The notes: generated by a model not told the origin, from the sequence alone. DNA of 64,000 nt from Zeugodacus cucurbitae (GCF_028554725.1 NC_071670.1:48308501-48372500); one strand, 5' to 3'; positions 1-11,706 are shown, counted from the first letter of the stretch. Program-made: numbers and translations.

Positions 1-194
1 TTAAGATATCTCAATTTTTACTCAAGTTATCGCTTGCACGGGCGGACAGACATCCAGATTTCAGCTCCACTCGTCATCCTGATCATTTATATATATAACC
101 CCATATCTAACTCTTTTATTTCTTGGTGACACAAACAACCGTTATGTGAACAAAACTATAATACTCTGTGCAACAGGTTGCAAGAGTATAAAAA
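1..194 (+). repeat. Dispersed ~1.2 kb repeat, copy 1 (3' part only)
   Basis: The window opens inside a copy of a repeat that recurs nine times here. It shows the GGACAGAC-type tetranucleotide stretch, the segment CAAACAACCGTTATGTGAAC, and the terminal inverted arms ending in GAGTATAAAAA. Its 5' part lies outside the window. The sequence is closest to copy 8 (53,431-54,795), sharing GTGCAACAGGTTGC at the terminal hairpin. I see no coding potential. The class of the repeat is uncertain; it is discussed under findings. Confidence 0.85.
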
Positions 195-2086
195 GGTGTG
201 AGGATAAAAACTCGCAGGCTTTACAGATCAAAGGATATCTTTAACTAGAAACTGGAAATCGTTAACATACATTTTATCCTTCACATGTAGTATTTAATGT
301 ATTAAAAAAAAACTGGAAAACTATGCACTATAATATTAAAAAGAAGTGGAAAGTAGTAGGAAATTATTATGATGAGCACGTGAGAATTATTGGATATCAC
401 AGCTAAGTTCGCTTTATTATATTCAATGGCTAAACACAACAGAAAGTGAAAAGATCTAGAAAAGTGAGATTAATGAGATAACGATTGATATTTTTGAAAC
501 TAAAGTATTGCTGTCGGCAATTTAGAACATTATTTTTTCTTAGCGTATTAATTACTGTGTTAGTGTTCATTTTCTAACACTCTCTTTCTTTGTTCGCAAT
601 TACAAGTACAACAACTGAAGCGATATTTTAACCTAATTACAGCAACTAGGTTACAAAAATGTACGTCTGACCCTCTTTTGTAAAACAGTTTTGTAATAAA
701 GAATAAAAAATTGTATAAAATTTCATCAAATATAATATAATAATTGCCAGTAAAAAATTAAAATATATATGATTAACATCTCTGCAAAGCTATGTTCCAT
801 AATCTATATGTGATACCCTCATTACGCGATGAATTTAATCGCGTACGCCAATTATGCAACATAAAAGTGCCATTTTCCACCTGAGCATACATACATATGT
901 ACGTAGAAATTGAAATGCACGAGTAAAAGTGAAACGTGTGCCACACACGTTAATGCACATTATAATTACCGCGCTGCACTATGTACTTACTTGCATGTAA
1001 GTATTTACATGAGCGCTGTTACTGTCGCTTTGTAACTCTGCCAATGAAATGTAAACAGTATAATAAATGAAATGTCATAACAACCGGAAATATAAATAAA
1101 CTATGGATAATTAAAATTGCATCAGCAGGTTAAGCAGCACTCTCGGGCAATAAACGAGTGGCGTGTGGCCAACAGGGCGTATGCGTAATATTAATTGCAA
1201 ACTGGCAACTTGTTGATGAGCGTGGGCACACAGACACACACACAGACTGAGCAGCCATGCGCTAAGAATAACGGACAGACGTTTATGCACTTGTTGGTGG
1301 CCCACGTGCACCGATTTAAATCGCACACACCCACACACACGCAAAGTGTGGGCGGAAATCCATGCGCTGATGGCAGCTTTAGGTTGTCAATAAATTAATG
1401 CACATACTTATGCCGTTATGTTCATGCGTGTGTTGTGTGTGTGGATGAGGGCTCAAAGCAAACGAACAAATGATTGTAATTTATGTAAAATTGCCACGTT
1501 CGTTGCGTGCATGTCTGAATGCAATTAGCGTTGGTCTATTGCTGAATTCAATATAAAAACCTGCGTCCACTTTAAAGGTATATATAAATTTATTACGTGG
1601 ACATTGGAAATCTAATGCATGGCTACTTTTTTTTAGAAAGATAATGTAGAGATTTGTATATTAAGCTCGAAAGTTATGAAATATTTATTTATTAATTCAG
1701 ACGTAAACTGAGTTTTTAGACCAAAAAAAGTGACGTTTCAGTTACAGGAATTTTAACCGAAGTTCCTATTTAGAGACAATTTCTTAAGTGAAATTACCAC
1801 TAGCATAATAAATGTTTTGACAAAAATATTGGATCTCCATACGTTTCTCTAGATCCGCAATGCACAACTCTAAATATAATTTATTTTCATTTATATTAAA
1901 TACGGACTAGTAAGAAAAAAATCTTATTACACTCAATAGTTGGCAAATTGCAAATTCAGTTGAAATCATTTGATTAAGAGCTTTCAATAGAAATGGCATT
2001 CAGTTGGTACCAAGTAAGTTGACTCTTCAGAAATTGATTAATTAAAAAGTTTATAATATTTTACGAATAAGCAATGAAAAAGATTA
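195..2086. other. Non-coding AT-rich stretch with CA-rich simple sequence
   Basis: No gene is visible. Positions 1,225-1,345 and 1,430-1,450 are rich in CA/TG dinucleotides, and the two overlapping short reading frames there are complements of the same low-complexity sequence. Several CATACATA-like and palindromic ATGTACAT-like strings occur. The rest is AT-rich and unrecognised. Confidence 0.5.
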
Positions 2087-2714
2087 AGGGATTAGGTGGG
2101 TTTCAGAGGCTAAAAACAATGTTATTTCTACATTTTTTTTGTTAATATATACAATCATATATTTCATTTAAACAATTCAGCGTATACAGAGATACAGTTT
2201 AAACAGTATTTTGTGAAATTTTTATTTCGAAATTCTTAAAACTCAGCCATTGGCCCCTTATATCCCATGACGTGTCCAAAAAAAGGTCTTGCGGTGGACA
2301 TCATAACTCATGATTGGTTCATCCAAATCGATAAACCAAATATGTTTCGATAGTGCATGAAGGAATCTAGTTAATCAACTAAGGAAAAAAGGAAGTTTTT
2401 GAATTCTTGATAGATTTTTAACCGAAAAACTCACTTTTTTGGTCAAATTTTCGGCATATATTGGTCGAAAAAAATAGTTATAATAAAAAAATCCTTCGTT
2501 CATTAACTTGATAATGTTATTCCAAAGCTGTGTGCAATTTGAACTTTTTGAGAAATCTTGTCTACCGACTTAAAAAATTGAGTACTGATGTGACCTGCTG
2601 GACTGAACTTCCAAAGGGTATATCTCTTTGAATATTATTCGAATTGGTATTTTTGGGTAGTATTTTAAACTTTTTTTTTTCAAATTTTGAAATTTTGAAA
2701 CCCACCTAACCCCT
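2087..2714. mobile_element. TIR element, family A, copy 1 (TA-flanked, non-coding)
   Basis: The left end reads AGGGATTAGGTGGGTTTCAG after TTA. The right end, reverse complemented, reads AGGGGTTAGGTGGGTTTCAA after TA. These are inverted repeats of about 20 bp with a TA on each outer side, as expected for Tc1/mariner-type insertion. The interior is AT-rich and carries no recognisable transposase. Similar ends occur at 33,053-33,190 and 57,641-58,242. This is probably a non-autonomous element. Confidence 0.7.
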
Positions 2715-2839
2715 TAGAAGGAGCTTTCAAAGGGAGAAAGAACTTAAAAGCCCAATTACGTAAGGCTACTGGTATCTTACCTAAAGTAAAACAGTTTTTA
2801 AATAATATTTTACCAATTAATGTTATCACCTTCAAAATA

Positions 2840-3065
2840 AACCCCATTCGATAGTATGTACGTACGATTTTTTTTGGATAGCCTTCGGCTTGTTCAGTGA
2901 TTTATTGTATGATTATAAAACAACGACCTTTAAAGTTCTCTTTTTTTTGGAGATAGTTAAAAATCACACAGCGTCATGTCTGGTGAATATGGAGGCCCCG
3001 ATGCCACGTTACAGTATTGTTTTTGGCCACGAAGTATGAGCAAACGAAAATCGCCAAGTTCATAA
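2840..3065 (-). pseudogene. Mariner-type transposase remnant (C-terminal catalytic part)
   Basis: On the minus strand the sequence translates, with frame changes, to AKNNTVT followed by PPYSPDMTLCDF. This matches the last catalytic block of mariner-family DDE/D transposases (family pattern HPPYSPDxxxCDFFLF). Downstream text is compatible with the C-terminal tail, but the frame is lost soon after the motif. The N-terminal domain and the first catalytic aspartate are not visible. It is a decayed fragment and cannot encode a working enzyme. The assignment rests on one clear motif. Confidence 0.6.
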
Positions 3066-3194
3066 AAACAAGTATAAACTTTAACTTAGTAAATCTTGAG
3101 TACACCTAAAAATTTTATCATACTTCAGGGGCAAAAGTGAACTCTCCACATCAGTGAAATTTTAAATTTTACAATTCTCGTAATTTTTTGTATG

Positions 3195-3895
3195 CATGCT
3201 ATACAAGTGTGACCTTTTTAAAAAAAAATAGATTTTTGTATTTTTTGCGTATTTGATATTTTATTGTATCAAAACTATCCAGTGAAAGCGGAAAGTCGTA
3301 TCTTGATTAGTTTTTGAATGGCAGCGTTCTACAGAGCGACCGCTCGTAGATATAAGCCGCTATAGTCGAAACTTTAAAAGCGTTTTTCTCGAAACGACAT
3401 TTTTCAAAATTGCTGACATCATAACTCAACGAGAAATTAACCGATAGAATTCAAATTTAAATTGATTATTCTTAAATATATTTGATTTAAATATGATTTC
3501 TGATTTGTTGAAAATTGTCAATTTGGCATTAAAAAAACTACAATTTTTTACCTAACAAACGACATCTTGTTAATTTTTGATATTTTTAAAAAATCGTAGG
3601 TCATTGTACAGGAATTACCTTCAACTTTAATAACCTTTTTGAATATTTTTGTTTCAATTACTCATTCGGCCGGAATCATGTCAGCAGTTGGGGAACTTTT
3701 TTTTTGGCAACTCCCAAGACAGCCCATAACTCCGTTATTTTTTAATATTTTTGTAAAAAATAAAATTTAAATGTAGCTGAAAATACATATACCTGATTAT
3801 GTCCAAAAAAACTTCGAAACATTGGATCTAGTACTTTCTTAAAAAAAAAAATTCACGAAAATCGCCTAATTCTTAAAGGCGTAGTAGCTATCGCC
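3195..3895 (-). mobile_element. Long relative of TIR family B
   Basis: The left end, CTATACAAGTGTGACCTTTTT, resembles the right inverted repeat of the 229-bp element at 15,498-15,726. The other end, read on the minus strand, contains AATTAGGCGATTTT, a long T run and TTTCGAAGTTTTTTT, matching the left part of the same short element. The short element thus looks like an internally deleted derivative of this one. The roughly 700 bp carries no reading frame I recognise. Confidence 0.5.
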
Positions 3896-5518
3896 TGTTG
3901 TCTTTGATTGCTATCGATAGCCATACATAATGGACAATTTGGTAAAGAGTTGTTTGGTTCGCTAATATAGATACACATTAGGGGAAATGGGATATCTTTA
4001 GCCAATATCTCTTAAAGCACTACGTATTTGTTAGTATTTTTGGTTATATACAGATCAGTAAATGGTCGGGCCAATAAGTTATAAAGGAGTTAATTGTCAG
4101 AGAAACAAAAGTACATACCCACTTTTAAGTCATCTTATCATCCTCATCCTCAGATTTGGTACGCTTTGATTTGTTTACATCTCTTCTCGCATTTCTTCCA
4201 AGCCCTTGTGTGGATAACTGAATTAATTGCTAACTGAAAAGAGAAAACAATTTAAAATATTTAAAAAAATATATAAAATAATAGTCATCAGAGCTCCTAA
4301 TATTTACGTATAATAAGTAAATCTATGTGTTCTAAATAATTTTTGATATCACTATAGTTTTTGAAATTATTGTTCTACAACTCGAAAAATATAAAATAAA
4401 ATAAAATATTTTGTATAATTTAATTGTTAAACTTGGCTCTATAATTCACTAAAATAAAATCTTTCTTTAATCTTTAAGTTTTTTGACCGAGTAATCCACT
4501 ATATTCTACTACAAACAAAGTGACAGTGTTCCCACTTAACTCGATTTCTAAATTAAATTTCTAGCACATTTCTTAGCTAGTAGGTAAGTCTTTAAAGCAC
4601 TCAATTCACCAATAGGAAATCTCCAACAAATTCCCACACAACTCCCAGCATTAAAGCAATTAAACTATAATATTAAGCCAATTTACGCTGGAAATTAAAT
4701 TTTATGCAATGTTGTTATGTGTAATCCTTTGCAAGTGCAGTTATGTGCGTACGAGTGTAGTGTATGCATTTTGTAACAACAACTTTCACCTTCACCTTTA
4801 ACAGTCTCTCTTTTAACAAACGACTGAATTACCGAGCATGAGCTTTGGATTTGAAATAAGTTTCAAGCTGCTGGCGTAAGCAAGCAAAAAGTCACAGAAG
4901 CAAGGTGGACATAGAAGCATACCAACAAACACATAAACGCATTTAGAGTGCGTAAGGAGGTAAGTAGAGGCACATACAACAACAGCTAACTACTGCATAT
5001 TCTATGTAAGTAGGTATGTGTAGTTATATAAGACTCTACTTGAACTTTAACTTTGTTAATGCACTAGGTGACACACACTCATACGAAGATATATAGGATC
5101 AACCTTAGAAAGTGCACCTTTGCTGTCATGTACTCGCTTTAGTTGCAAGTAAGACACTTGTACTATAAATATGTATGTATGTATGTATGGATGTTTTTCT
5201 ACACAACTACTTCAAGCAAGAATTTAACAACAGAACGCACAGCGAAACTTTTACAAAGAAACGAAAAGATTTTGCCTTGATTTCATGCACAATGCTTTAA
5301 GCAGTTCAAAAAGTTTTGGCTTACACCTTTTATCATCAGTATATATATATTTTTTACATACGTATGAGCCTGTAAATATATAAATTTGAAGAATGAAGGT
5401 TAATGCGTTGCGGCTTTTGGAAAATAAATTCTATTTAGACTACTCCACAGTATTCATTTTGGCATTATAACTCTTCCCACATCTTCATACACACCAGTAT
5501 ATTGTACCAGTTCATATA
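3896..5518. other. Mostly unrecognised AT-rich sequence
   Basis: Apart from the candidate exon at 4,125-4,217, I see nothing coding. An ATGT tetranucleotide run lies at 5,171-5,189. The remainder is AT-rich with no inverted-repeat boundary or protein similarity I could recognise. Confidence 0.4.
4125..4217 (-). CDS. Candidate terminal exon fragment (weak, unidentified)
   Basis: On the minus strand a pyrimidine-rich tract ends in TTTTCTCTTTTCAG, and a second AG lies at TTAATTCAG directly before this stretch. From there a frame of 30 codons reads to a TAA stop, starting LSTQGLGRNARRDVNKSKR and ending in an acidic stretch SEDEDDK. A basic cluster followed by an acidic tail is common at the C terminus of nuclear proteins, but I cannot name the protein. 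No AATAAA signal is obvious close downstream, and the better acceptor at TTTTCAG gives a different frame with an early stop. It may be chance, or a broken exon. Confidence 0.2.
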   Translation of the reverse strand, partial: LSTQGLGRNARRDVNKSKRTKSEDEDDKMT

Positions 5519-5897
5519 AAGGGTGTTTTTTTTGAGAATATTATCGCAAATAAAATACAGAAAAATCAATGGCTCACAAGAGTTTTACGGCCTCAAAAAA
5601 TCAATTTTTTCAATCAATAAATTCTACAACCTAAAATTTCAAGACGACCTTTTGTCGTCTTTTTTTTTACAAGTTTTGGAGATATAGCCCTTCGTCCAAG
5701 TTCTAAAATCTTAACGAAACACATATTTTGAAATTTTACTTCAGATGATCCTACCAGGAGGTATACTGTCAGCTCGGACGTCACAATAGCAGAGTTTTTA
5801 ATATTACTCTTCAAAAATTTCAGTAATTCCTCACTAAATGTGTATTTTTAAGGCAATAAAAAGTTCGAACAAAATATTTAAAATTTTTAATACAAAA

Positions 5898-7176
5898 CAA
5901 ATAAAGAAAGGCTAAGTTCGGTGCAACCGAACATTTTATACTCTCGCAATTGTATGCTATATTTTATTAAGAAATACACACAATTTGACTCATATATTCG
6001 GCATAAAGTCCAATATAATAGAAAAAGTCATCATATATAATATATGAGGGCTGAGGTAATTCCTGAATCAATTTCACTCATTTTCACCACCAAGGTACAC
6101 TATATCCAAGACTATACGCTCACGTAATTTTGCTAAGATATCTCACATATTAAGCGATATATGTTGAATAAAACCCACCGTATTTTTGAAAACCCTGCAA
6201 TTAGGTATATTGGAGCTAGGGGAAGTTATAACCAGATTCTAATAATTTTTGGAACATAGACACTGCGACTTAATTATATTAAGATATCTGAGAGATTTAC
6301 TGATATTTTCGGTGATAAATTACCCATAGGCACTGAGTTCTTCATATTCGATATCCGGGGCATTGAAAAGTTATAGTCCGATTTCGACAATTTTTCACAA
6401 GTGAAGCCACAGATGATATACAGTATTTGTGTTAAGTTTTATTCTGCTATGTTTCGGTCCTTATATATACATTATAAAGTAAAGTATCAAATGGATTTCA
6501 AAATTGAGTAATATGGAAAGTAGTCGTGATTGTGAACCGATTTCGCTCACTTTTTATCAGGTTGTCAAGAAAGTATTATGTACCGAATTTCATTGAAATC
6601 GGTCGAGTAGTTTTTGAGACATGGTTTTTGACCCATAAGTGGGCGACGCCACGCCCATTTTCCATTTTTTAAAAAGACTGAGTGCAGCACTTCTCTGCCA
6701 TTTTTCCTGTAAAATTTAGTGTTTCTGACGTTTTCCGACGTAAGAGAAATGACTGCAGATTGTTTGGTTATTATAGCTTAATTGGTTTGCCAGATATTCA
6801 CAAAAAACTTATTTAGGTACTGAGACACACCCACTTAGAAAAAAATTACATCCAGATATGCCCCTTCCTAATGCGATCCTGTATACCTAAATTTCCTTTA
6901 GGTTTATTTATGGCTTAGTTATGATACTTTATAGGTCTTTGATTTTCGCCATTTTATGGGCGTGGCAATGGTCTGATTTCGCCCATTTTCAATACCACCT
7001 CCTCACGGTACCATAGTACATATGTACCAAGTTTCGTCAAGATATCTTAATTTTTACTTAAGTTATCCGTTGCACGGACAGACAGACAGGATTTTAGTTT
7101 TATGACTTACAAACAACCGTTATGTGAACAAAACCATAATACTCTCTTAGCAACTTTTGTTGCGAGAGTATAAAAA
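5898..7176 (+). repeat. Dispersed ~1.2 kb repeat, copy 2 (full length)
   Basis: It begins CAAATAAAGAAAGGCTAAG and shows the 5' hairpin GTTCGGTGCAACCGAAC, then TATACTCTCGCAA. It ends with the matching inverted arm TTGCGAGAGTATAAAAA. The interior carries the family's typical short phrases, such as GGGCGACGCCACGCCCATTT and the GGACAGACAGACAGG stretch before the 3' end. No open frame of note is preserved. It sits inside the mariner-like remnant 5,519-7,573. Confidence 0.85.
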
Positions 7177-7279
7177 GATATTGAAAATAGGCCCGGACGA
7201 AATCAAAGTAACCCCTTAATGAAACCTCCATTATTTTAGCTTTAGGAAAAGAGGTTCGCGCTGTAACCTCATAGCACTT

Positions 7280-7500
7280 AAGAAACAATTATACATGGAG
7301 AACCAATAAATCGTGCATCATTCGCTTGCTGGCTTCACCACTGACGTCTTCATGTTCACTTTTAAGAAAGTATGGACCAATATGTCTGCCTTCGACATAT
7401 AAACCACGCCAGACACCAACTTTTTTTGAATTCAAGAGAGTTTTGAGAGTTGATTTTGCTTCAAATATGACACATTGCTGATTTATATAGCCTTTGTTTT
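7280..7500 (-). pseudogene. Mariner-type transposase remnant (central DDE region)
   Basis: The minus strand reads VGVWRGLYVEGRHIGPYFLK. This aligns with the block VWCGLWAGGIIGPYFF that lies between the first and second catalytic aspartates of one mariner lineage, the same lineage as the remnants at 17,045-17,735 and 31,580-32,850. Stop codons follow. The piece reading EVTARTS downstream may be what is left of the QQDGAT-S catalytic block, with the aspartate lost. It is non-functional. Confidence 0.45.
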
Positions 7501-7573
7501 AGGACATCATAAACATGTGTACGAAAAACTTTCCAATTTCCCAAGGAATGCAAATTTTAGAAAACGCCCTTCT

Positions 7574-9387
7574 TGCTTGATACTTTAACAAATTATACTG
7601 AATTACTGTTTAATTTGCTACATATCCATCGAAAAAAATGTATACCACCAAAAAATCACCCTTTATATTTATTTAAATTCTCACATTCGCAATGCATTTC
7701 ACAGTTAAATACGCAACCGTTACGTATTGCTGACTTGTATCGCACCTGCATTCTTTGATGCGACTGCTCAACAAGGACATTCAGACTGGCTTTACAACAG
7801 TCGCGCATTTTAAGTTCTTTGAATGTTAGAGAAACCCTTTTTTAACTCTTATTTGCTTCCGTTTTACAAAATTCTTGCACTTCTTCAGTATTTCTGCTTG
7901 CTATTTTTATTAATTTTTCTGTTTTTTTTTCTGCACCGCCGGCAAGCATTTTCCATTTCCTTTCCGCTGCGTGTCCTTGTGTGTCCTTCGCCGGATTACT
8001 TCCTGTGAACTTTTCGTGCACTTCGCACGCTCACTTTGAGTCACTCGCAAGTCTTTTTGTGGTTAACTACCGCTTTGCATTGCCTTGAGTAGCAAGTGTT
8101 TATCTTAAGCTGTGGTTGCTTCTCTTCGCTACAACTTTTTGCTTTCACTACTTGTGCTTGTTCTTTCTGCTGCTTGCAGAAGTTGAAAACTTAAGGTGAC
8201 AGGAAATTTAGAAAATAACCAAATTGGGATTTTCATACTTCTACGCTTTTAAAGTACGTACTTGGTAATTTTTACATAACTTCAAATAATTAAATTGTGA
8301 TTATAAGTCTTTTTAATATTATTAAAAAGAGTTCTTAAAACATTTAAAAAGAAGAATCTGCAAAAGAGTTCTGCTGCACGGTTAAACTTTCTTTTAAGAT
8401 ATTCAACCACACTGTTAAAACAGTTAAGCTAAAAAAGTGAAGAACCAAATTAGTTTTGAGCGAAATATTACTTCTTGTGGCAATTCTTTCTTTAACCTGT
8501 AATTCATTGTTACTTTAAGATTAAAGCGGAGCACGAAAGAGACTTTATATTTTAATAACTGTCTGTCCAGGACTTTTAAAATCGAATTTTGGATTGAATT
8601 TTAATGTTCAAACTAACAAGTGGATTGAGTATGAATCTGTCACAACAGAAGCTTCATAATTATAAGCTATCTTCAATTTGGTACCCTATGACGTAATAGT
8701 TTTTTTAGTTCCTTTATTTTTTTTTCTGTGCTGTCCAAAGCTGTTCAATCTCCATTGTATCATGCCATCCCATTTCATCTATATTAATTGTTATGAAAGC
8801 ATCAAAGCTGTTCAATCTCCATTGTAATCCCATTTCATCTATATTAATTGTTTGTTCGATTCGCCAGTTTCTAAGGTCTGACCTCAAATATAACTATCAA
8901 ATTAAACTAAAACTGATTTGCTCTCTAGTAATTCTAAACATTCCAATTAAAAAAAAAGAGTTTACAGTCTACTTCAGTGGAGTTCTTCACGACCAAAAAT
9001 ATATGAATAGTAATAGGACTTTCCTTCCATTTATTATACTGGATAATATTGTTTAAAAGAAATGAGCTGCGCTGCTTGAAACACTATACACAATAACACC
9101 ATAAGATGTCAGAGTTCACGGTTCAAGATTGACCAAGATTCACGATTAATATTTTTCTCCTCTTCGAATGTTATAATCTTAAACATTATTCAGAATAGGT
9201 TCTAACTCAGCGATCCCAATGTTATTCTCTAGATAATAGACAACAATAGACAGACATCCCTCTAATTTTTTTTGTGCGACGTGGCATTGATCAAATGGTA
9301 CGAAAATGTGCCTCGCGGTTCTTTATTGTTATCTACTTTATTTTATGTTTGTCTTTTTATTTCATAAAACCATTTTATTTTATTAAA
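7574..9387. other. Gene-free stretch; pyrimidine-rich block and local duplication
   Basis: Positions 7,820-8,170 are pyrimidine-rich on the plus strand. A local direct duplication lies at 8,737-8,852 (separate entry). Short reading frames here have no recognisable motif. Confidence 0.4.
8737..8852. repeat. Direct duplication of a ~50-bp segment
   Basis: The segment starting AAAGCTGTTCAATCTCC and ending CTATATTAATTGTT occurs at 8,737-8,792 and again at 8,804-8,852. The two differ mainly by a 7-8 base insertion (TCATGCCA) in the first copy. The near identity implies a recent event, probably replication slippage. Confidence 0.85.
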
Positions 9388-9404
9388 ATTCCAGACAAAG
9401 TTGA

Positions 9405-10572
9405 ATGTCGAACAACCCGTTGCTGGTTGATGCCCTCATACGACTCAAGGCTGACATCACCGCCATCCAAGAAGTGCGATGGACGGGACAAGGACGGAAG
9501 AAGGTGGGTCCTTGTGACATCTACTACAGCGGGCATATAAAGGAGCGCAAATTTGGTGTTGGATTTGTGGTGGGAGAGAGACTCCGTCGCAGAGTCCTGG
9601 CATTCACCCCGGTGGATGAACGTCTTGCCACAATCCGCATCAAAGCGAGGTTCTTCAACATATCGCTGATTTGCGCCCACCCCCCAACGGAAGAGAAGGA
9701 CGATGTGACCAAAGATGCTTTCTATGAGCGCCTAGAACGCACCTATGAGCGCTGCCCCGCCACGATGTAAAAGTCGTGCTTGGCGATTTTAACGCCAGGG
9801 TGGGTAAAGAAGGTGTCTTTGGCACAACAGTCGGAAAATTCAGCCTCCATGACGAAACATCGCCAAACGGCCTGAGGCTGATAGACTTCGCTGGGGCCCG
9901 AAATATGGTCGTCTGTAGTACCAGATTCCAGCATAAGAAAATACATCAAGCTACTTGGCTGTCTCCTGATCGAAACACGCGGAACCAAATCGATCACGTT
10001 GTGATAGACGGAAGACATGTCTCCTGTGTTTTAGATTGCGTACGCTCCGAGGACCAAATATAGACTCGGACCATTATCTGGTCGCAGCGAAGATACGCAC
10101 CCGCCTCTGTGCAGCAAAGAATGCCCGTCAACAAACACAAGGAAGGTTCGACGTCGAAAAGCTGCAATCGCAACAGACAGCCACGAAATACTCTACTCGA
10201 CTTGCACTCCACCTCTCTGAGAGCACTCATCAGCATCTCGGTATAAGGGAACTGTGGAACGGCATCTCAAACTCACTGCGTACCGCTGCAGCCGAAACAA
10301 TTGGTTTTCGGCAACGACAAAAAACAAGCTGGTACGATGAGGAGTGCCGTCTCGCAGCGGAGAGAAAACAGACTGCCTACCTCGCAACGTTGCAAACGAC
10401 CACAACACGTGCGGGATGGGATAGATACCGAGAGCTGAAGAGGGAAGCGAGGCGCATCTGCAGACAAAAAAAGAAAGAGGCCGAAATGCGTGAGTACGAA
10501 GAGCTTGAGAAGCTGGCAGACAGAGGGAATGCTCGAAAATTTTATGAAAAAATGAAGCGAAGCGAAGCTTAA
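9405..10572 (+). pseudogene. LINE family 1 endonuclease domain and linker
   Basis: Three frame segments together give an endonuclease/exonuclease/phosphatase-fold domain. The first holds IQEVRWTGQG with the metal-binding glutamate. The second holds LGDFNARVG and NQIDHVVIDG. The third holds DSDHYLVAAK with the catalytic aspartate-histidine pair. The key residues are still present, but frame breaks near 9,765 (CPATM then stop) and 10,035 separate them. The third segment continues into a basic linker containing RRICRQKKKEAEMREYEELE. Host genes annotated as craniofacial development protein 2-like often derive from this type of domain. The enzyme would nick target DNA to prime reverse transcription. 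Confidence 0.85.
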
Positions 10573-10575
10573 CGA

Positions 10576-11706
10576 AGGTTTCAAGACCGGAGCATCCTCA
10601 TGTAGAGACCAAGGTGGTAATCTGGTAACCGATGTCCAGGGCATACTGGGATTATGGAGGGAACACTTCTCCGACCTGCTGAATGGCAGTGAGAGTACAA
10701 CACCAGGAGATGGCGAACCCGATCCCCCAATCGATGACGATGGAACAGATGTTCCATTACCCGACCATGAAGAAATTCGAATAGCAGTTACCCGCTTGAA
10801 GAACAACAAAGCAGCGGGGGCCGATAGATTACCGGCAGAACTATTCAAATACGGCGGCGAAGAACTGATAAGGTGCATGCATCAGCTTCTTTGCAGAATA
10901 TGGTCGGAAGAAAGCATGCCTGACGATTGGAATCTCAGTGTGCTCTGCCCAATCCATAAAAAGGGAGATCCCACAATCTGCACCAATTACCGTGGGATCA
11001 GCCTCCTAAATATCGCATACAAGGTTCTATCGAGCGTACTGTGTGAAAGACTAAAGCCCACCGTCAACGAACTGATTGGACCTTATCAGTGTGGCTTTAG
11101 ACCTGGAAAATCGACAACTGACCAGATATTCACCATGCGCCAAATCTTGGAGAAGACCCGTGAAAAGAGGATCGACACACACCACCTTTTTGTCGATTTT
11201 AAAGCTGCTTTCGACAGCACGAAAAGGAGTTGCCTTTACGCCGCGATGTCTGAATTTGGTATCCCCGCAAAACTAATACGGCTGTGTAAATTGACGTTGA
11301 GCAACACCAAAAGCTCCGTCATGATTGGGAAGGACCTCTCCGAGCCGTTCGATACCAAACGAGGTTTCAGACAAGGTGACTCACTATCGTGCGACTTCTT
11401 TAACCTGATGCTGGAAAAAATTATAAGAGCTGCAGAGCTAAACCGAGAAGGTACAATCTTCTACAAGAGTGTACAGCTCCTGGCGTACGCCGATGATATT
11501 GATATCATCGGAAGCAACAACCGCGCCGTTTGTTCTGCTTTTTCCCGCATGGATAAGGAGGCGAAGCGAATGGGTCTGGAGGTGAATGAGGACAAGACGA
11601 AATATCTCCTGTCATCAAACAAACAGTCGGCGCATTCGCGTCTTGGCTCCCATGTCACTGTTGACAGTCATAACTTCGAGGTCGTAGATAATTTCGTATA
11701 CCTTGA
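10576..11706 (+). pseudogene. LINE family 1 reverse transcriptase domain
   Basis: An open frame runs from about 10,576 through the RT. Motifs in order are NNKAAGADRLPAELFK, IHKKGDPTICTNYRGISLL, GFRPGKSTTDQIF, FVDFKAAFDS (first catalytic aspartate), FRQGDSLSCDFFNLMLEK and LLAYADDIDIIG (catalytic YADD near 11,486). Then come the thumb-like EVNEDKTKYLLS and FEVVDNFVYL. The RT core looks intact by residue, but the frame is disconnected from the endonuclease. After about 11,706 the frame runs into unrelated sequence and the C-terminal domain is missing. It would copy the element's RNA at the target nick. Confidence 0.9.

Larger units (their letters stand above)
5519..7573 (-). mobile_element. Mariner-like element remnant split by repeat copy 2
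   Basis: The outer ends AAAGGGTGTTTTTTTTGAG (left) and, reverse complemented, AAGGGCGTTTTC (right) form imperfect inverted repeats. Between them 5,898-7,176 is a copy of the dispersed repeat, leaving about 780 bp of older element. The flank at 7,280-7,500 reads on the minus strand as a mariner transposase segment (separate entry). The left flank at 5,614-5,890 keeps no recognised motif, but has a perfect 8-bp-stem hairpin, AAGACGAC/GTCGTCTT, at 5,641-5,661. The pairing of the two ends is an inference. Confidence 0.45.
9388..11706 (+). mobile_element. Non-LTR retrotransposon (LINE family 1), frameshifted and 3'-truncated
   Basis: This is the best preserved element. It encodes, in order, an apurinic-type endonuclease, a linker with a charged helix-rich region, and a reverse transcriptase. 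The coding sequence is spread over several frames by small indels near 9,765, 10,035 and 10,570, so it cannot make a full polyprotein. It stops at the end of the reverse transcriptase (FEVVDNFVYL) where other copies continue into a C-terminal domain with the RGRPPLRWKDQVE motif (see 26,471-27,066). There is no RNase H domain. The clade is uncertain: the short tandem 3' tail in other copies would fit an RTE-like element. Confidence 0.9.

Noticed and set aside
1111..1398. Two complementary short frames
   Set aside because: They are produced by CA/TG-rich sequence read on both strands.
10273..10878. 201-codon minus-strand frame
   Set aside because: It is the shadow of the LINE family 1 coding strand, whose motifs are clear on the plus strand.
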